Notes: generated from the letters alone by a model not told the origin. A stretch of 64,000 nucleotides of DNA from an uncultured Clostridium sp. (GCA_900539375.1 UQBY01000002.1:133836-197835), one strand, 5' to 3'. Positions 44,521 to 54,565 are shown, numbered from the stretch's first letter. A program made the numbers and translations.

Positions 44521-45516
44521 ATGAAAATAGCTATAGATGGAATGGGTGGAGATAATGCACCACAAGCTGTTGTTGAAGGTGTTGTTCAAGCTTTAAAAGA
44601 GTATGAAGATATAAAATTATATATAACAGGTCCAAAAGATGAAATAGAAAAAGAACTTTCTAAATATACTTATCCTAAAGATAGAGTAACTGTAGTTCAT
44701 ACAAGTGAGGTTATTTCACCAAATGAGCATCCAGTTATGGCTATAAGAAAAAAGAAGGATTCAAGCCTTGTAAAAGCACTTAACCTTGTAAAAGAAGGTG
44801 AATGTGAAGCTATAATATCAGGAGGAAGTACAGGAGCCTTTTTAGCAGGATGTACTTTTATAGTTGGAAGAATTAAGGGAGTAGAAAGACCAGCACTAGC
44901 ACCTATAATGCCAGGAAGAAACGGAAAATTCATGATTGTAGATGTTGGAGCAAATGTAGATTGTAAGCCTCAATATTTAATTCAATTTGCTCATATGGGT
45001 AAAATCTATTATGAAGGAATGTTTAATATTAAAAATACTTCAATAGGACTTATTAACATTGGAGCAGAAGAAGAAAAGGGAAATGAGCTTACTAAAGCTA
45101 CTTACAAGCTTTTAAAAGAAGAGAATTTTAATTTTGTTGGAAATGTTGAGCCAAGAGATATTCCAAAGGGAGAAGTAAATGTTTTAGTTGCAGATGGTTT
45201 TGTTGGAAATACTGCATTAAAGATGTATGAAGGTTCAGCTTCTAATATATTAGGAATGATAAAGGATGAAATATATTCCTCTTCAATAATATCAAAGCTT
45301 GGAGCAGTACTTTTAAAACCTGTATTTAATGGTCTTAAAGTAAAGTTTGACTATAAGGAAGTAGGAGGAGCACCTTTTTTAGGAGTAGATGGAATTTGTA
45401 TTAAAGCCCATGGAAGCTCTGATGGAAAAGCTTTTAAAAATGCAATAAGACAAACTAAGCTTTTTAAAGAAAATGACATATTAAATAAAATAAAAGAAGA
45501 ATTTAAAGAAAAATAA
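44521..45516 (+). CDS. plsX: Phosphate acyltransferase PlsX
   Basis: Makes acyl phosphate from acyl-ACP for PlsY in membrane phospholipid synthesis. The 331 residues include IAIDGMGGDNAPQAVVEG, SGGSTGAFLAGCTFIVGRI, PIMPGRNGKFMIVDVGANVD and GGAPFLGVDGICIKAHGSS. RBS GGAGAG. It is followed by acpP rather than by fab genes, which must be elsewhere. FakA, GpsA and AcpP in the window serve the same route. Confidence 0.96.
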   Translation: MKIAIDGMGGDNAPQAVVEGVVQALKEYEDIKLYITGPKDEIEKELSKYTYPKDRVTVVHTSEVISPNEHPVMAIRKKKDSSLVKALNLVKEGECEAIISGGSTGAFLAGCTFIVGRIKGVERPALAPIMPGRNGKFMIVDVGANVDCKPQYLIQFAHMGKIYYEGMFNIKNTSIGLINIGAEEEKGNELTKATYKLLKEENFNFVGNVEPRDIPKGEVNVLVADGFVGNTALKMYEGSASNILGMIKDEIYSSSIISKLGAVLLKPVFNGLKVKFDYKEVGGAPFLGVDGICIKAHGSSDGKAFKNAIRQTKLFKENDILNKIKEEFKEK

Positions 45517-45592
45517 TTATAAATAAGTGAATTTTAGAACAATTAACTTAAAAATATTAACAAATAAAAACTTATTTTCTTATAAACTTATA

Positions 45593-45621
45593 TTGACGAA
45601 TAAATATTTATATAATATTAT
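45593..45621 (+). promoter_or_regulatory. Sigma-A promoter of acpP
   Basis: TTGACG (45593-45598), 17 bases, TATTAT (45616-45621). Confidence 0.78.
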
Positions 45622-45657
45622 CTAAATGTGATGTTTTAGTTTTGGGAGGTGAATAAA

Positions 45658-45888
45658 ATGTTTGAAAAGATTAAGGAAATTATAGCTGATAAGTTAAGTG
45701 TTGCTCCAGAAAGCATTACTTTAGAGGCATCATTTATAGATGATTTAAATGCGGATTCTTTAGACATTGTTGAATTAATAATGGCTTTAGAAGATGAATT
45801 AGAAATGGAAATTCCTGATGAAGATGTAGAAAACTTTAAAACAGTAGGAGACGTAGTCAACTATGTAAAAGCACATCATGAGGAATAA
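45658..45888 (+). CDS. acpP: Acyl carrier protein
   Basis: Carries growing acyl chains on a phosphopantetheine arm. The attachment serine is Ser34 in LNADSLDIVELIM; the protein is acidic and has 76 residues. The frame opens at GTG 45649, but that codon is part of the GGGAGGTG ribosome site, so the ATG at 45658 is the start. It has its own promoter and terminator. Confidence 0.95.
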   Translation: MFEKIKEIIADKLSVAPESITLEASFIDDLNADSLDIVELIMALEDELEMEIPDEDVENFKTVGDVVNYVKAHHEE

Positions 45889-45890
45889 GA

Positions 45891-45923
45891 AAATCCCGCC
45901 TTTAATATGCGGGATTTTATTTT
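45891..45923 (+). terminator. Intrinsic terminator after acpP
   Basis: AAATCCCGC (45891-45899) pairs with GCGGGATTT (45909-45917), followed by TATTTT. Confidence 0.9.
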
Positions 45924-45998
45924 AAAAATAAATAGTTTATTCTTGAATTTGTTAGAAGTCTAAAAATTGAAGAATAAACTTTTCTAAGGAGAAGTGTT

Positions 45999-46697
45999 AT
46001 GAATAAATTTAAATTAAATGAGGTAGAGGAAATATTAAAAGTTAAATTTAAAAATCCTGATCTTATAAAAACGGCTTTAACCCATAGTTCTTATGCAAAG
46101 CAAATTAAGGGAGCTCAGTATAATGAAAGGCTTGAATTTTTAGGAGATTCTGTTCTTCAACTTACTATAACAGAATATTTATTTCTTAATTATAAGCATA
46201 AAGCAGAAGGGGAATTAACTAAAATAAGAAGTTTAATAGTTTGTGAAAACTCTCTTTATGAAGTAGCTCAAAATTTAAATTTATCTTCATTTATGCTTAT
46301 GAGTAAAGGTGAAGAGCTTACAGGTGGAAGAGAAAGAGTTTCTATTCAAGCAGACTCAGTAGAAGCTGTTATAGCAGCTATATATTTAGATAATGGGTTA
46401 GAAAAGGCTAAGGAATTTATATTTAATAATTTTAGTGATATTATTAAAAAGGCAATAAACAATAAAATAGTACTAGATTTTAAAACTAAACTTCAAGAAT
46501 ATCTTCAAAAAGATGGAGAGGTAGAAATTAAATATGAACTTTCAAAATTTGAAGGACCTCCTCATAGAAGAAAATTCTTTGTTCAGGTTTATGTAGAAGA
46601 TAAATTTATGGGAACAGGTCAAGGATTTAGTAAAAAAGAAGCAGAACAAAACTGTGCTAAAGAAGCTTTAATAAAGTTAGGAGTTTTAAATGAGTAA
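45999..46697 (+). CDS. rnc: Ribonuclease III
   Basis: Double-strand-specific RNase that processes rRNA precursors and many mRNAs. The catalytic domain (about 1-150) has the signature NERLEFLGDSVLQL and the acidic site DSVEAVIAAIYLD; the double-strand RNA-binding domain follows (about 155-230; GPPHRRKFFVQVYV, GFSKKEAEQNCAKEAL). RBS AAGGAGAAG. It overlaps the radical SAM gene by eight bases. Confidence 0.97.
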   Translation: MNKFKLNEVEEILKVKFKNPDLIKTALTHSSYAKQIKGAQYNERLEFLGDSVLQLTITEYLFLNYKHKAEGELTKIRSLIVCENSLYEVAQNLNLSSFMLMSKGEELTGGRERVSIQADSVEAVIAAIYLDNGLEKAKEFIFNNFSDIIKKAINNKIVLDFKTKLQEYLQKDGEVEIKYELSKFEGPPHRRKFFVQVYVEDKFMGTGQGFSKKEAEQNCAKEALIKLGVLNE

Positions 46698-47715
46698 AAA
46701 TTATTATATTATACCTATTTTTGTTCCTCATGAAGGGTGTCCTCACAATTGTGTATTTTGCAATCAAGTAAGGATAACAGGAGTTGAAAAAGTAGAAAAA
46801 GAAAATAATAAAGAAGAACAAGGAGTTAATGCTAAAAAGGTTAGAGAAATAGTTGATGAATATTTAAAAACTTTAAACAAAGATGCAACAATTGAAATTT
46901 CATTTTTTGGAGGAACTTTTACTGCAATAAAGGAGGAAAAACAAAGAGAACTTTTAGCTGTTGCAAAAGAATATAAGGATAAAGGACTTATAGATAAAAT
47001 AAGAATGTCTACACGTCCTGATTATATAAATGATTATATATTATCTTATTTAAAAGATTACACTGTTGATATAATCGAATTAGGAGTTCAATCTTTAGAT
47101 GATGAAGTTTTAAAAGCATCAGGAAGAGGTCATGACTCTAAGGTGGTAGAAAAGGCTTCTAAGCTTATAAAAAAATATAAAATAACTTTAGGACATCAAA
47201 TAATGCCAGGACTTCCTAAAGATAACTTTGAAAGGGATATTGAAACAGTAAGAAAATCAATAGAAATGAAACCAGATATATGTAGGTTATATCCTTCATT
47301 AGTAATTAAAGATACACCTATGGAAATAATGTATGAGAGAAAGGAATATATTCCTTATACATTAGAAGAGGCTGTGGAAATATGCAAAAAATTATATATT
47401 ATGTATACAGAAGCAAATGTTCAAGTTATAAGAATAGGTCTTCAACCTACAGAAACTATAAATGAAGGAAAGGACATTGTAAGTGGACCATTCCATCCAG
47501 CCTTTAGAGAACTTGTTGAAGGAAGTATTTTATGTGATACTATAAAAGAAAAGTTAAAAACTAAAAAAGAAGGAACTGTAAGAATAAATAAAAAAGATAT
47601 AAGTAAGCTTTATGCTAAGGGAAAATTTTATTTTAATAAACTTTTAGAAGAAGGATATAAGATAAAAGTAGAAGCTGTAGATGATATTGAGAGAGGAAAA
47701 ATAGATATTTTTTAA
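46690..47715 (+). CDS. Elp3-like radical SAM protein (COG1243 type)
   Basis: The 341 residues contain the iron-sulfur motif CPHNCVFCNQ (C-x3-C-x2-C) near residue 17 and the radical SAM GGTFTAI block, followed by IELGVQSLDDEVLKASGRGHD and LGHQIMPGLPKDNFERDIETV, as in the catalytic part of Elp3. The acetyltransferase domain of full Elp3 is missing, as is usual for this clostridial family located between rnc and smc. A tRNA-modifying role is inferred only. Confidence 0.85.
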   Translation: MSKNYYIIPIFVPHEGCPHNCVFCNQVRITGVEKVEKENNKEEQGVNAKKVREIVDEYLKTLNKDATIEISFFGGTFTAIKEEKQRELLAVAKEYKDKGLIDKIRMSTRPDYINDYILSYLKDYTVDIIELGVQSLDDEVLKASGRGHDSKVVEKASKLIKKYKITLGHQIMPGLPKDNFERDIETVRKSIEMKPDICRLYPSLVIKDTPMEIMYERKEYIPYTLEEAVEICKKLYIMYTEANVQVIRIGLQPTETINEGKDIVSGPFHPAFRELVEGSILCDTIKEKLKTKKEGTVRINKKDISKLYAKGKFYFNKLLEEGYKIKVEAVDDIERGKIDIF

Positions 47716-47717
47716 AA

Positions 47718-47757
47718 AGAAAGAGAATGAGGAAAAATATTTTTTTCATTCTTTTTT
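47718..47757 (+). terminator. Intrinsic terminator after the radical SAM gene
   Basis: AAAGAGAATGA (47720-47730) pairs with TCATTCTTTTT (47746-47756), one G-U, ending in a T-tract. Confidence 0.75.
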
Positions 47758-47760
47758 ACA

Positions 47761-47778
47761 TTCTATAGGAAATTATAT
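47761..47778 (+). repeat. Post-terminator motif, copy D
   Basis: TTCTATAGGAAATTATAT, identical over 18 bases to 3821-3838, again starting a few bases after a terminator T-tract. Confidence 0.7.
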
Positions 47779-47895
47779 TAATTGAATAATTAAAACTTTT
47801 TTACTTTACAAGAAAATATATATATTGATAAACTATATATAACCTTTTAAAAGATAATAAAGTTTAAATAAAAATATAATAGAGGCGAGTAAAAA

Positions 47896-47997
47896 GTGAA
47901 AAAAGAAACAAGAAAGAAATTAACATATGTATTAGTAATATTAATGCTTATAGTTTTTATAGTTGGATTAGTTCCATCAGTAGTGACATTTTTTTAA
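47896..47997 (+). CDS. Small membrane peptide, DUF4044-like
   Basis: A 33-residue frame with GTG start: a basic head (KKETRKKL) then one hydrophobic span (VLVILMLIVFIVGLVPSVV). AGAGGCGAG lies ahead of the GTG, and the stop is 15 bases before smc. Tiny proteins of this shape (DUF4044 type) are found beside smc in clostridia; the assignment is from shape and place. Possibly translated together with smc. Confidence 0.7.
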   Translation: MKKETRKKLTYVLVILMLIVFIVGLVPSVVTFF

Positions 47998-48012
47998 TAA
48001 GGAGTTGGGAGT

Positions 48013-51000
48013 TTGTTTTTAAAATCATTAGAGGTTAGAGGTTTTAAATCCTTTGCAGATAAAGTTGACTTAAAGTTTAAAAAGGGAATTACAGCTGTTG
48101 TAGGACCTAATGGTAGTGGAAAGAGCAATATTTCTGATTCTGTAAGATGGGTTTTAGGAGAACAGAGCATAAAAACATTAAGAGGCGGAAAAATGGAAGA
48201 TGTTATTTTTGCTGGAACTCAATTTAGAAAACCTGTAGGTCTTGCACAGGTTTCTTTAACTTTAGATAATTCGGAAGGTGAACTTCCTATAGAATATAAT
48301 GAAGTAACTGTTACAAGAAGAATCTTTAGGTCAGGAGAAACTGAATATCTTTTAAATGGAACAAAGTGTAGATTAAAAGATATTACTAATCTTTTTATGG
48401 ATACTGGAATTGGTAAAGAAGGATATTCATTAATAGGTCAAGGGAAAATAGAAGCAATTTTAAGTGGAAAGCCAGAAGAAAGAAGAAGTCTTTTAGAAGA
48501 GGCTGCAGGAATTGTTAAATATAAATCAAGAAAAGAAGAAGCAGAGAAAAAACTTCAAAATACAGATAATAATTTAATAAGAATAAGAGATATATTATCA
48601 ACTTATGAAGAAAGATTAGGACCTTTAGAAAATGAAAGAAATAAAGCTATTAAATATAGAGAAATATCTACAGACTTAAAAGTTAAAGAAGTCTCTCTTA
48701 TTGTATATTACATTTCTAACATGGAAGAAATTTTAAATGAATTTAATAAGGAAATAGATGATAAACAATTTAAGCTTAATTTAAAAAAAGAAAAGCTTTT
48801 AGATGAAAAAAGAAATGTTGAAAAGCTAAAAGAAAATATAGAAAGTATAGAAAAAAAGAATGAAGAAGCTAGAAAGGTTTATTATGAAAAGAAAGAAAAA
48901 ATTTCAAATAGCCTAAATGAAATAAAAATCTTTAAAGAAAGAGTTTTAAATGAAGAAAATTTATTAAAAAGAAATAAAGAAAACTTAGAAAATATTATAA
49001 AAAAGATAGAAACTCTTAAAGAAGAAAAAGAAGCTATGAATCTTCATATAGAGAAAAAAGTAAAGGAACAGGAAAACACTAAAAATACCATAGTATCTTT
49101 AGAAAATGAGTTTAATGATAGTATGTTAAAAATAACTAATATGGAAAATGAAATTGAAAGTTTAAAGCAGGAAGAGTTTGAACTTTTAAGAAATAATTCT
49201 GATATAAAAAATGAAATAACTCTTATTAATAAGGATATAAAGGTAAGAAATGAAAGAATTGAAGATTTACAAAAATCTATCAATAGTATAAATGGAAATA
49301 TAAAAATTAATTTAGGAACTTTAGAGGATTTAAAAAAAGAGGAAAATAAAAATAAAGAATTAATTAATGTTTTAAATGAATCAATAATTAAAAGTTCAAA
49401 AGAAATTTCAAGTCTTAAATCTAAACTTAGAAATAAAGAAAATTCTTTAAAGGAACTAAATAAAAACTTAAATGAATTTGAAGCTAATAAAAATATGTTA
49501 ACAAATTTAGAAAAACATTATGAAGGTTATAATAGGTCTGTTAAAACTTTAATGGAGAGAATTAATAAAGGACAAATACCAAGTGGAAAAGGTACAAAGG
49601 TTTTAGGAGAAATATTAGAAATAGATAAAGAATATGAAATTGCAATAGAAATAGCAATGGGTGCAGCTATTTCAAATATAATAACAGAAACAGATTCTAT
49701 AGCTAAAGAACTTATAAATTATTTGAAAAATAACAAGCTTGGAAGAGCTACCTTTCTTCCTTTAAATAATATTAAGGGCAATAAACTTTCATTAGATAAC
49801 TCTATTATTTCTATGGAAGGATATATAGGAATTGCAGCTGATATAATAAAATATCCTAAAGTATATGAAAAAGCAGTAAACAATGTACTTGGAAGGGTTA
49901 TTGTAGCAAAAAACATGGATTGTGCATTAAAAATATCTAAAAAGGGTAACAATAATTATAGAATAGTAACCTTAACTGGAGAAATAATTGCACCAGGGGG
50001 AGCTTTAACAGGAGGAAGTATTCAAAGTAAATTCACAAATATTTTAGGAAGAAAACGTGAAATTGAAGAACTCCAAGACAAGATAAAAGCTACAAAGGAA
50101 GAACTATCAAAGGAATTAAATGAAATAGAAGCTTTAAGAATTTCTATTAAAAATTTAGATGAAAATATTTTAAATAATAAAGATGAAATTCATTTTAAAA
50201 ATATTGAAATAACCAAAAACCATGGAGAAATAGAATCTTTAAATAATGAAATAGATAGAAGTTATAAATCTGTTAATGTTTCAATGGAGGAAGTTAAAAG
50301 GTTTAAAGAACAAATTTTAACATTTAGCAAAAGACTTAAAGAAAGAAAAGAAAGTTTAAATAATATTCAAGGACAAAATGTTGAAAATAAAGATAAGAAT
50401 ATAGAACTTCAAGAAAAATTAAAATATTTTAGAAAATCTGTTGAGGAAAAACGTGAAAAACTTACAGAAATAAAGGTATTAAAAGCTTCATTAGATGAAA
50501 CATTAAATAATAAAAAAGAGGAGCTTTTAAGAAAAGAAAAAGAAATTAATGAAAATGCTATAAATTCTAAAGCTATAAAAATAGAAGAGGAAAATAGTAA
50601 TTTAAAAATAGAAGAATTAAAAAAAGAAATTTTAAATAAAGAGGATTTTATAAATTTAGAAAATAAAGAAGTTTTAAAGCTTGAAGATAGTTTTAAAGAA
50701 GATGATGTTAAAAAGGGAGCTTTAAAAGAAAAGCTTAATGAAAAGGAAACTATTGTTCAAGAAGAAAGTATTATTATAAATCAAGAAGAAAATGAACTTA
50801 ATAAAAAAGAACTTCAAAGAGCAAAAAAAGAAATGGAAAAGGAAAGTTTTTATACAAAACTTAATGAAGAACTTGACTTAACATTAGCAGAAGGAAAAGA
50901 AATAGCAGTTTCTATTGAGAACACAGAAGCTGTTAAAGATGATATAATAAGTTTAAAGAGAAAAATAACAGCTTTAGGAACAGTAAATCTTGCCTCTATT

Positions 51001-51570
51001 GAAGAATTTGAAGAGGTAAAAGAAAAGTTTGAATTTATGTCAAATCAAGAACAGGATTTAGAAAAAGCTAAAACAGAACTTTTAGAAGTTATAAAAGAAA
51101 TGACAGATAAAATGAAGGTGCTATTTAAAGAAAATTTTGTTATACTTAATAAAAACTTTAATGAAACCTTTAAGGAATTATTTAAAGGAGGAAATGCTGA
51201 ACTTATATTAGGAGAAGGAGATGAACTTACTTCTAATATTGAGATTAATGTAGAGCCACCAGGAAAAAAACTTCAAAATATTAATCTTATGTCTGGTGGA
51301 GAAAAAGTATTATCAGCAATTGCTTTAATGTTTGCTATATTAAAGATGAAGCCTACCCCTTTTTGTATTTTAGATGAAATTGAGGCAGCCCTTGATGATG
51401 CAAATGTTTATAGATATGCAGAATTTTTAAAGGAATTTTCTAAAAATACTCAATTTATTGTAATTACCCATAGAAAAGGAACTATGGAAGCTAGTGATGT
51501 TTTATATGGAGTTACAATGGAAGAAAAGGGAGTATCTAAAGTAGTTTCTGTAGATTTAACAGCTAATTAA
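48013..51570 (+). CDS. smc: Chromosome segregation ATPase Smc
   Basis: Core of the Smc-ScpAB condensin that organises and separates sister chromosomes. The 1185 residues have the N-terminal Walker A GPNGSGKSNISD (32-43), long coiled-coils (about 170-500 and 670-1010), a hinge (about 510-660, KVLGEILEIDKEYEIAIE), then the ABC signature LMSGGEKVLSA and Walker B CILDEIEAALDD. Start is TTG at 48013 with AAGGAG; FLKSLEVRGFKSFAD is the standard beginning. ftsY follows at 22 bases. Confidence 0.97.
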   Translation: MFLKSLEVRGFKSFADKVDLKFKKGITAVVGPNGSGKSNISDSVRWVLGEQSIKTLRGGKMEDVIFAGTQFRKPVGLAQVSLTLDNSEGELPIEYNEVTVTRRIFRSGETEYLLNGTKCRLKDITNLFMDTGIGKEGYSLIGQGKIEAILSGKPEERRSLLEEAAGIVKYKSRKEEAEKKLQNTDNNLIRIRDILSTYEERLGPLENERNKAIKYREISTDLKVKEVSLIVYYISNMEEILNEFNKEIDDKQFKLNLKKEKLLDEKRNVEKLKENIESIEKKNEEARKVYYEKKEKISNSLNEIKIFKERVLNEENLLKRNKENLENIIKKIETLKEEKEAMNLHIEKKVKEQENTKNTIVSLENEFNDSMLKITNMENEIESLKQEEFELLRNNSDIKNEITLINKDIKVRNERIEDLQKSINSINGNIKINLGTLEDLKKEENKNKELINVLNESIIKSSKEISSLKSKLRNKENSLKELNKNLNEFEANKNMLTNLEKHYEGYNRSVKTLMERINKGQIPSGKGTKVLGEILEIDKEYEIAIEIAMGAAISNIITETDSIAKELINYLKNNKLGRATFLPLNNIKGNKLSLDNSIISMEGYIGIAADIIKYPKVYEKAVNNVLGRVIVAKNMDCALKISKKGNNNYRIVTLTGEIIAPGGALTGGSIQSKFTNILGRKREIEELQDKIKATKEELSKELNEIEALRISIKNLDENILNNKDEIHFKNIEITKNHGEIESLNNEIDRSYKSVNVSMEEVKRFKEQILTFSKRLKERKESLNNIQGQNVENKDKNIELQEKLKYFRKSVEEKREKLTEIKVLKASLDETLNNKKEELLRKEKEINENAINSKAIKIEEENSNLKIEELKKEILNKEDFINLENKEVLKLEDSFKEDDVKKGALKEKLNEKETIVQEESIIINQEENELNKKELQRAKKEMEKESFYTKLNEELDLTLAEGKEIAVSIENTEAVKDDIISLKRKITALGTVNLASIEEFEEVKEKFEFMSNQEQDLEKAKTELLEVIKEMTDKMKVLFKENFVILNKNFNETFKELFKGGNAELILGEGDELTSNIEINVEPPGKKLQNINLMSGGEKVLSAIALMFAILKMKPTPFCILDEIEAALDDANVYRYAEFLKEFSKNTQFIVITHRKGTMEASDVLYGVTMEEKGVSKVVSVDLTAN

Positions 51571-51592
51571 AAAAACGAGGAGGATAATAATA

Positions 51593-52504
51593 ATGTTTGG
51601 AAAATTTTTTAATAAACTTAAGGATGGATTATCAAAAACAAGAGATGGCTTTACAGATAAAATAAATGAGGTATTAAAACTTGCAATAACTATTGATGAT
51701 GATTTATATGAAGAGCTTGAAGAGGTTCTTATAATGGCAGATATAGGTATGGATACAACTGTTGAAATAATAGATAGATTAAAAGATAAAATAAGAAAAG
51801 AAAAAATAAATGAAGTAGAAATGGTTTATCCAGCTTTAAAAGAAGTAATAAAGGATATGCTTTTAGAAGGTGTTGAAGAAGAGGAAGATAATGGAGAAAA
51901 GAAAGTTTTATTAGTAATAGGAGTAAATGGAGTTGGAAAAACAACTTCTATAGGAAAGCTTGCAGCTAAAAATAAAGAAGAGGGTAAAAAAGTTCTTTTA
52001 GCAGCAGCAGATACTTTTAGAGCAGCAGCAATAGACCAACTTGAAGTATGGAGCCAAAGAGCAAGTGTAGAATTAATAAAGCATGAAGAAGGTTCAGACC
52101 CAGCTGCTGTAGTGTTTGATGCTATACAAGCTGCTAAGGCAAGAAATACAGACCTTCTTATATGTGATACAGCAGGAAGACTTCATAATAAGAAAAATCT
52201 TATGAATGAGCTTTCTAAAATAAATAGAATAATTGATAGAGAATTTTCAGAGGCTAAAAAAGAAACTTTACTTGTTTTAGATGGAACTACAGGACAAAAT
52301 GCAATTATACAAGCAAAGCAATTTATGGAGGCATGTCCTATTGATGGAATAATATTAACTAAGCTAGATGGAACAGCAAAGGGTGGAGTTGTAATATCTA
52401 TAAAACAAACTTTAAATATTCCAGTAAGATATATTGGGGTAGGAGAAGGTATAGATGACCTTCAAGAATTTGATGCAGAAAGTTTTGCAGAAGCACTTTT
52501 TTAA
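51593..52504 (+). CDS. ftsY: Signal recognition particle receptor FtsY
   Basis: GTPase that docks SRP-ribosome complexes at the membrane. The 303 residues are mostly NG domain: N domain (about 1-85), G1 GVNGVGKTTSIGKL, DTFRAAAIDQL, DTAGRLHNK and TKLDGTAKGG. The acidic A domain of E. coli FtsY is absent, as in other Firmicutes. AGGAGGA ribosome site. The smc-ftsY-ylxM-ffh order is conserved. Confidence 0.96.
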   Translation: MFGKFFNKLKDGLSKTRDGFTDKINEVLKLAITIDDDLYEELEEVLIMADIGMDTTVEIIDRLKDKIRKEKINEVEMVYPALKEVIKDMLLEGVEEEEDNGEKKVLLVIGVNGVGKTTSIGKLAAKNKEEGKKVLLAAADTFRAAAIDQLEVWSQRASVELIKHEEGSDPAAVVFDAIQAAKARNTDLLICDTAGRLHNKKNLMNELSKINRIIDREFSEAKKETLLVLDGTTGQNAIIQAKQFMEACPIDGIILTKLDGTAKGGVVISIKQTLNIPVRYIGVGEGIDDLQEFDAESFAEALF

Positions 52505-52524
52505 AAACTGTTAAGTAAAAATAC

Positions 52525-52553
52525 TTGACAGGTTAAATATTATTTGTTATCAT
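52525..52553 (+). promoter_or_regulatory. Sigma-A promoter of ylxM-ffh-rpsP
   Basis: TTGACA (52525-52530), 17 bases, TATCAT (52548-52553). Confidence 0.8.
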
Positions 52554-52577
52554 CTCTTTTGTAGGTAAGGTGATTTG

Positions 52578-52910
52578 ATGGAAGATAGGGTTCAAATTTC
52601 GTTGTTAATGGATTTATATGGTCCATTATTAACAGAAAAGCAGCGTGAAGTAATGGAAATTTATTATGATGATGATTTATCATTAGGTGAAATTTCAGAA
52701 TTAAATCATACAAGTCGTCAAGCAACTTATGATTTAATAAAAAGATGTTGTAAATTATTAAGAACCTATGAAAACAAATTAAACCTACTTCAAAAGAGTA
52801 TGAATCGCAAAAAAAAGATTGCCAATCTTTTAATGGATTTTGAAAAAAAATATTCTTTAAATGAAGAAGAATTAAATAATTTAAAAAAGCAACTAGAGGA
52901 TTTGCAATAA
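52578..52910 (+). CDS. ylxM: YlxM family SRP-associated HTH protein
   Basis: Sigma-70 region-4-like helix-turn-helix protein of 110 residues that modulates SRP activity. Family text: LLMDLYGPLLTEKQREVMEIYYDDDLSLGEIS and TSRQATYDLIKRC. The frame starts at TTG 52575, but the next codon is ATG 52578 with TAAGGTGA ahead, the better start. Sixteen bases separate it from ffh. Confidence 0.92.
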   Translation: MEDRVQISLLMDLYGPLLTEKQREVMEIYYDDDLSLGEISELNHTSRQATYDLIKRCCKLLRTYENKLNLLQKSMNRKKKIANLLMDFEKKYSLNEEELNNLKKQLEDLQ

Positions 52911-52925
52911 TTAAGGAGGTTTAAT

Positions 52926-54281
52926 ATGGCTTTTGAAGGATTAGCAGAAAAGCTTCAAAATACCTTTAAAAAGTTAAGGGGAAAAGGAAAGCTTACTGAA
53001 AAAGATATAAAAGAAGCTATGAGAGAAGTAAAATTAGCACTTCTTGAAGCAGATGTTAACTTTAAAATAGTAAAACAGTTTATAGCAAATGTAAGTGAAA
53101 AATGTGTAGGTTCGGAAGTTTTAGAAAGTTTAACACCAGGACAACAAGTAATAAAAATTGTAAATGAAGAATTAACAAGCCTTATGGGAGGAACTGAAAG
53201 TAAGCTTAATTATGCAAGCTATGGTCCAACTGTTATAATGCTTGTAGGACTTCAAGGTGCTGGTAAAACAACTATGTGTGGAAAGCTTGCACTAGAGCTT
53301 AGAAAAAATAACAAAAAGCCTTTACTTGTAGCCTGTGATATATACAGACCAGCTGCTATAAAGCAATTACAAGTAGTAGGTAAACAAATTGATATTCCTG
53401 TTTTTTCAATGGGAGATAAAATTTCTCCAGTTGATATAGCAAAAGCAGCTATAAAACAAGGAAGAGAAGATGGTAATAATGTAATTATTATAGATACTGC
53501 TGGACGTCTTCATATAGACGAAGACCTTATGCAAGAACTTAAAGATGTAAAGGAAGCAGTAGAGCCAAATGAAGTACTATTGGTAGTAGATTCAATGACT
53601 GGTCAAGATGCAGTTAATGTTGCAGAAACTTTTAATAAAGAGTTAGACTTAACTGGTGTAATCTTAACTAAGCTTGATGGAGATACAAGAGGGGGAGCTG
53701 CTTTATCAATAAAGAGTGTAACTCAAAAGCCAATTAAGTATGTAGGTGTTGGTGAAAAAATGAATGACTTTGAAGTCTTCTATCCCGATAGAATGGCTTC
53801 AAGAATACTAGGAATGGGAGATGTTTTAAGCTTAATTGAAAAAGCTCAAGAAGCTATTGACCAAAAAGAAGCTGAAGACCTTTCAAAGAAAATGATTAAT
53901 GCTGAGTTTAACTTTGAAGATTTCTTAACAGCTATGGATCAAATGAAAAAGCTTGGACCTCTAAACAAAATAATGGAAATGATTCCTGGGGTAAATGCTC
54001 AACAATTAGAAGCTCTTGATATGGAAAAAAGTGAAAAGCAAATGGCAAAAATGAAAGCTATAATCCAATCAATGACAGTAAAAGAAAGAAGAAATCCTTC
54101 ACTTATAATAGGCTCATCTTCAAGAAAGAAGAGAGTAGCATTAGGTGCAGGAACTACAATTCAAGAAGTTAATAAACTTATTAAAGGTTATGATATGATG
54201 AAAAAGCAAATGAAGCAAATGAAATCATTAACCAAAAAGTCTAAAAAAGGTTTATTTGGAAAGTTACCTTTCATGAGTTAG
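52926..54281 (+). CDS. ffh: Signal recognition particle protein Ffh
   Basis: GTPase that binds signal peptides on ribosomes together with SRP RNA. Domains in the 451 residues: N (about 1-90), G (GLQGAGKTTMCGKL, DIYRPAAIKQL, DTAGRLHID, TKLDGDTRGG) and a methionine-rich M domain (about 300-430) with RRNPSLIIGSSSRKKRVALGAG. RBS AAGGAGG. It is cotranscribed with rpsP. Confidence 0.97.
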   Translation: MAFEGLAEKLQNTFKKLRGKGKLTEKDIKEAMREVKLALLEADVNFKIVKQFIANVSEKCVGSEVLESLTPGQQVIKIVNEELTSLMGGTESKLNYASYGPTVIMLVGLQGAGKTTMCGKLALELRKNNKKPLLVACDIYRPAAIKQLQVVGKQIDIPVFSMGDKISPVDIAKAAIKQGREDGNNVIIIDTAGRLHIDEDLMQELKDVKEAVEPNEVLLVVDSMTGQDAVNVAETFNKELDLTGVILTKLDGDTRGGAALSIKSVTQKPIKYVGVGEKMNDFEVFYPDRMASRILGMGDVLSLIEKAQEAIDQKEAEDLSKKMINAEFNFEDFLTAMDQMKKLGPLNKIMEMIPGVNAQQLEALDMEKSEKQMAKMKAIIQSMTVKERRNPSLIIGSSSRKKRVALGAGTTIQEVNKLIKGYDMMKKQMKQMKSLTKKSKKGLFGKLPFMS

Positions 54282-54319
54282 ATATATATATGAATTTTTA
54301 AAGGAGGTGAAATTTAAAG

Positions 54320-54565
54320 ATGGCAGTTAAAATAAGATTAAGAAGAATGGGTTCTAAGAAAGCTCCTTTTTATAGAGTAGTTGTTGCTGATTCTAGATCT
54401 CCAAGAGATGGTAGATTCATCGAAGAAATAGGATACTACAATCCACTTACTGAACCAGTTGAAGTTAAAATCAACGAAGAAAAAGCTACTGAATGGTTAA
54501 AGAAGGGAGCTCAACCTACTGATGTAGTTAAGAGACTTTTTGATAACGCAGGCCTTAACAAGTAA
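54320..54565 (+). CDS. rpsP: 30S ribosomal protein S16
   Basis: Small-subunit protein of 81 residues that helps fold the 5' and central domains of 16S rRNA. Sequence VKIRLRRMGSKKAPFYRVVVAD, SRDGRFIEEIGYYNP-like RSPRDGRFIEEIGYYNPL and GAQPTDVVKRLF are standard. AAGGAGGTG is the ribosome site. Confidence 0.97.
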   Translation: MAVKIRLRRMGSKKAPFYRVVVADSRSPRDGRFIEEIGYYNPLTEPVEVKINEEKATEWLKKGAQPTDVVKRLFDNAGLNK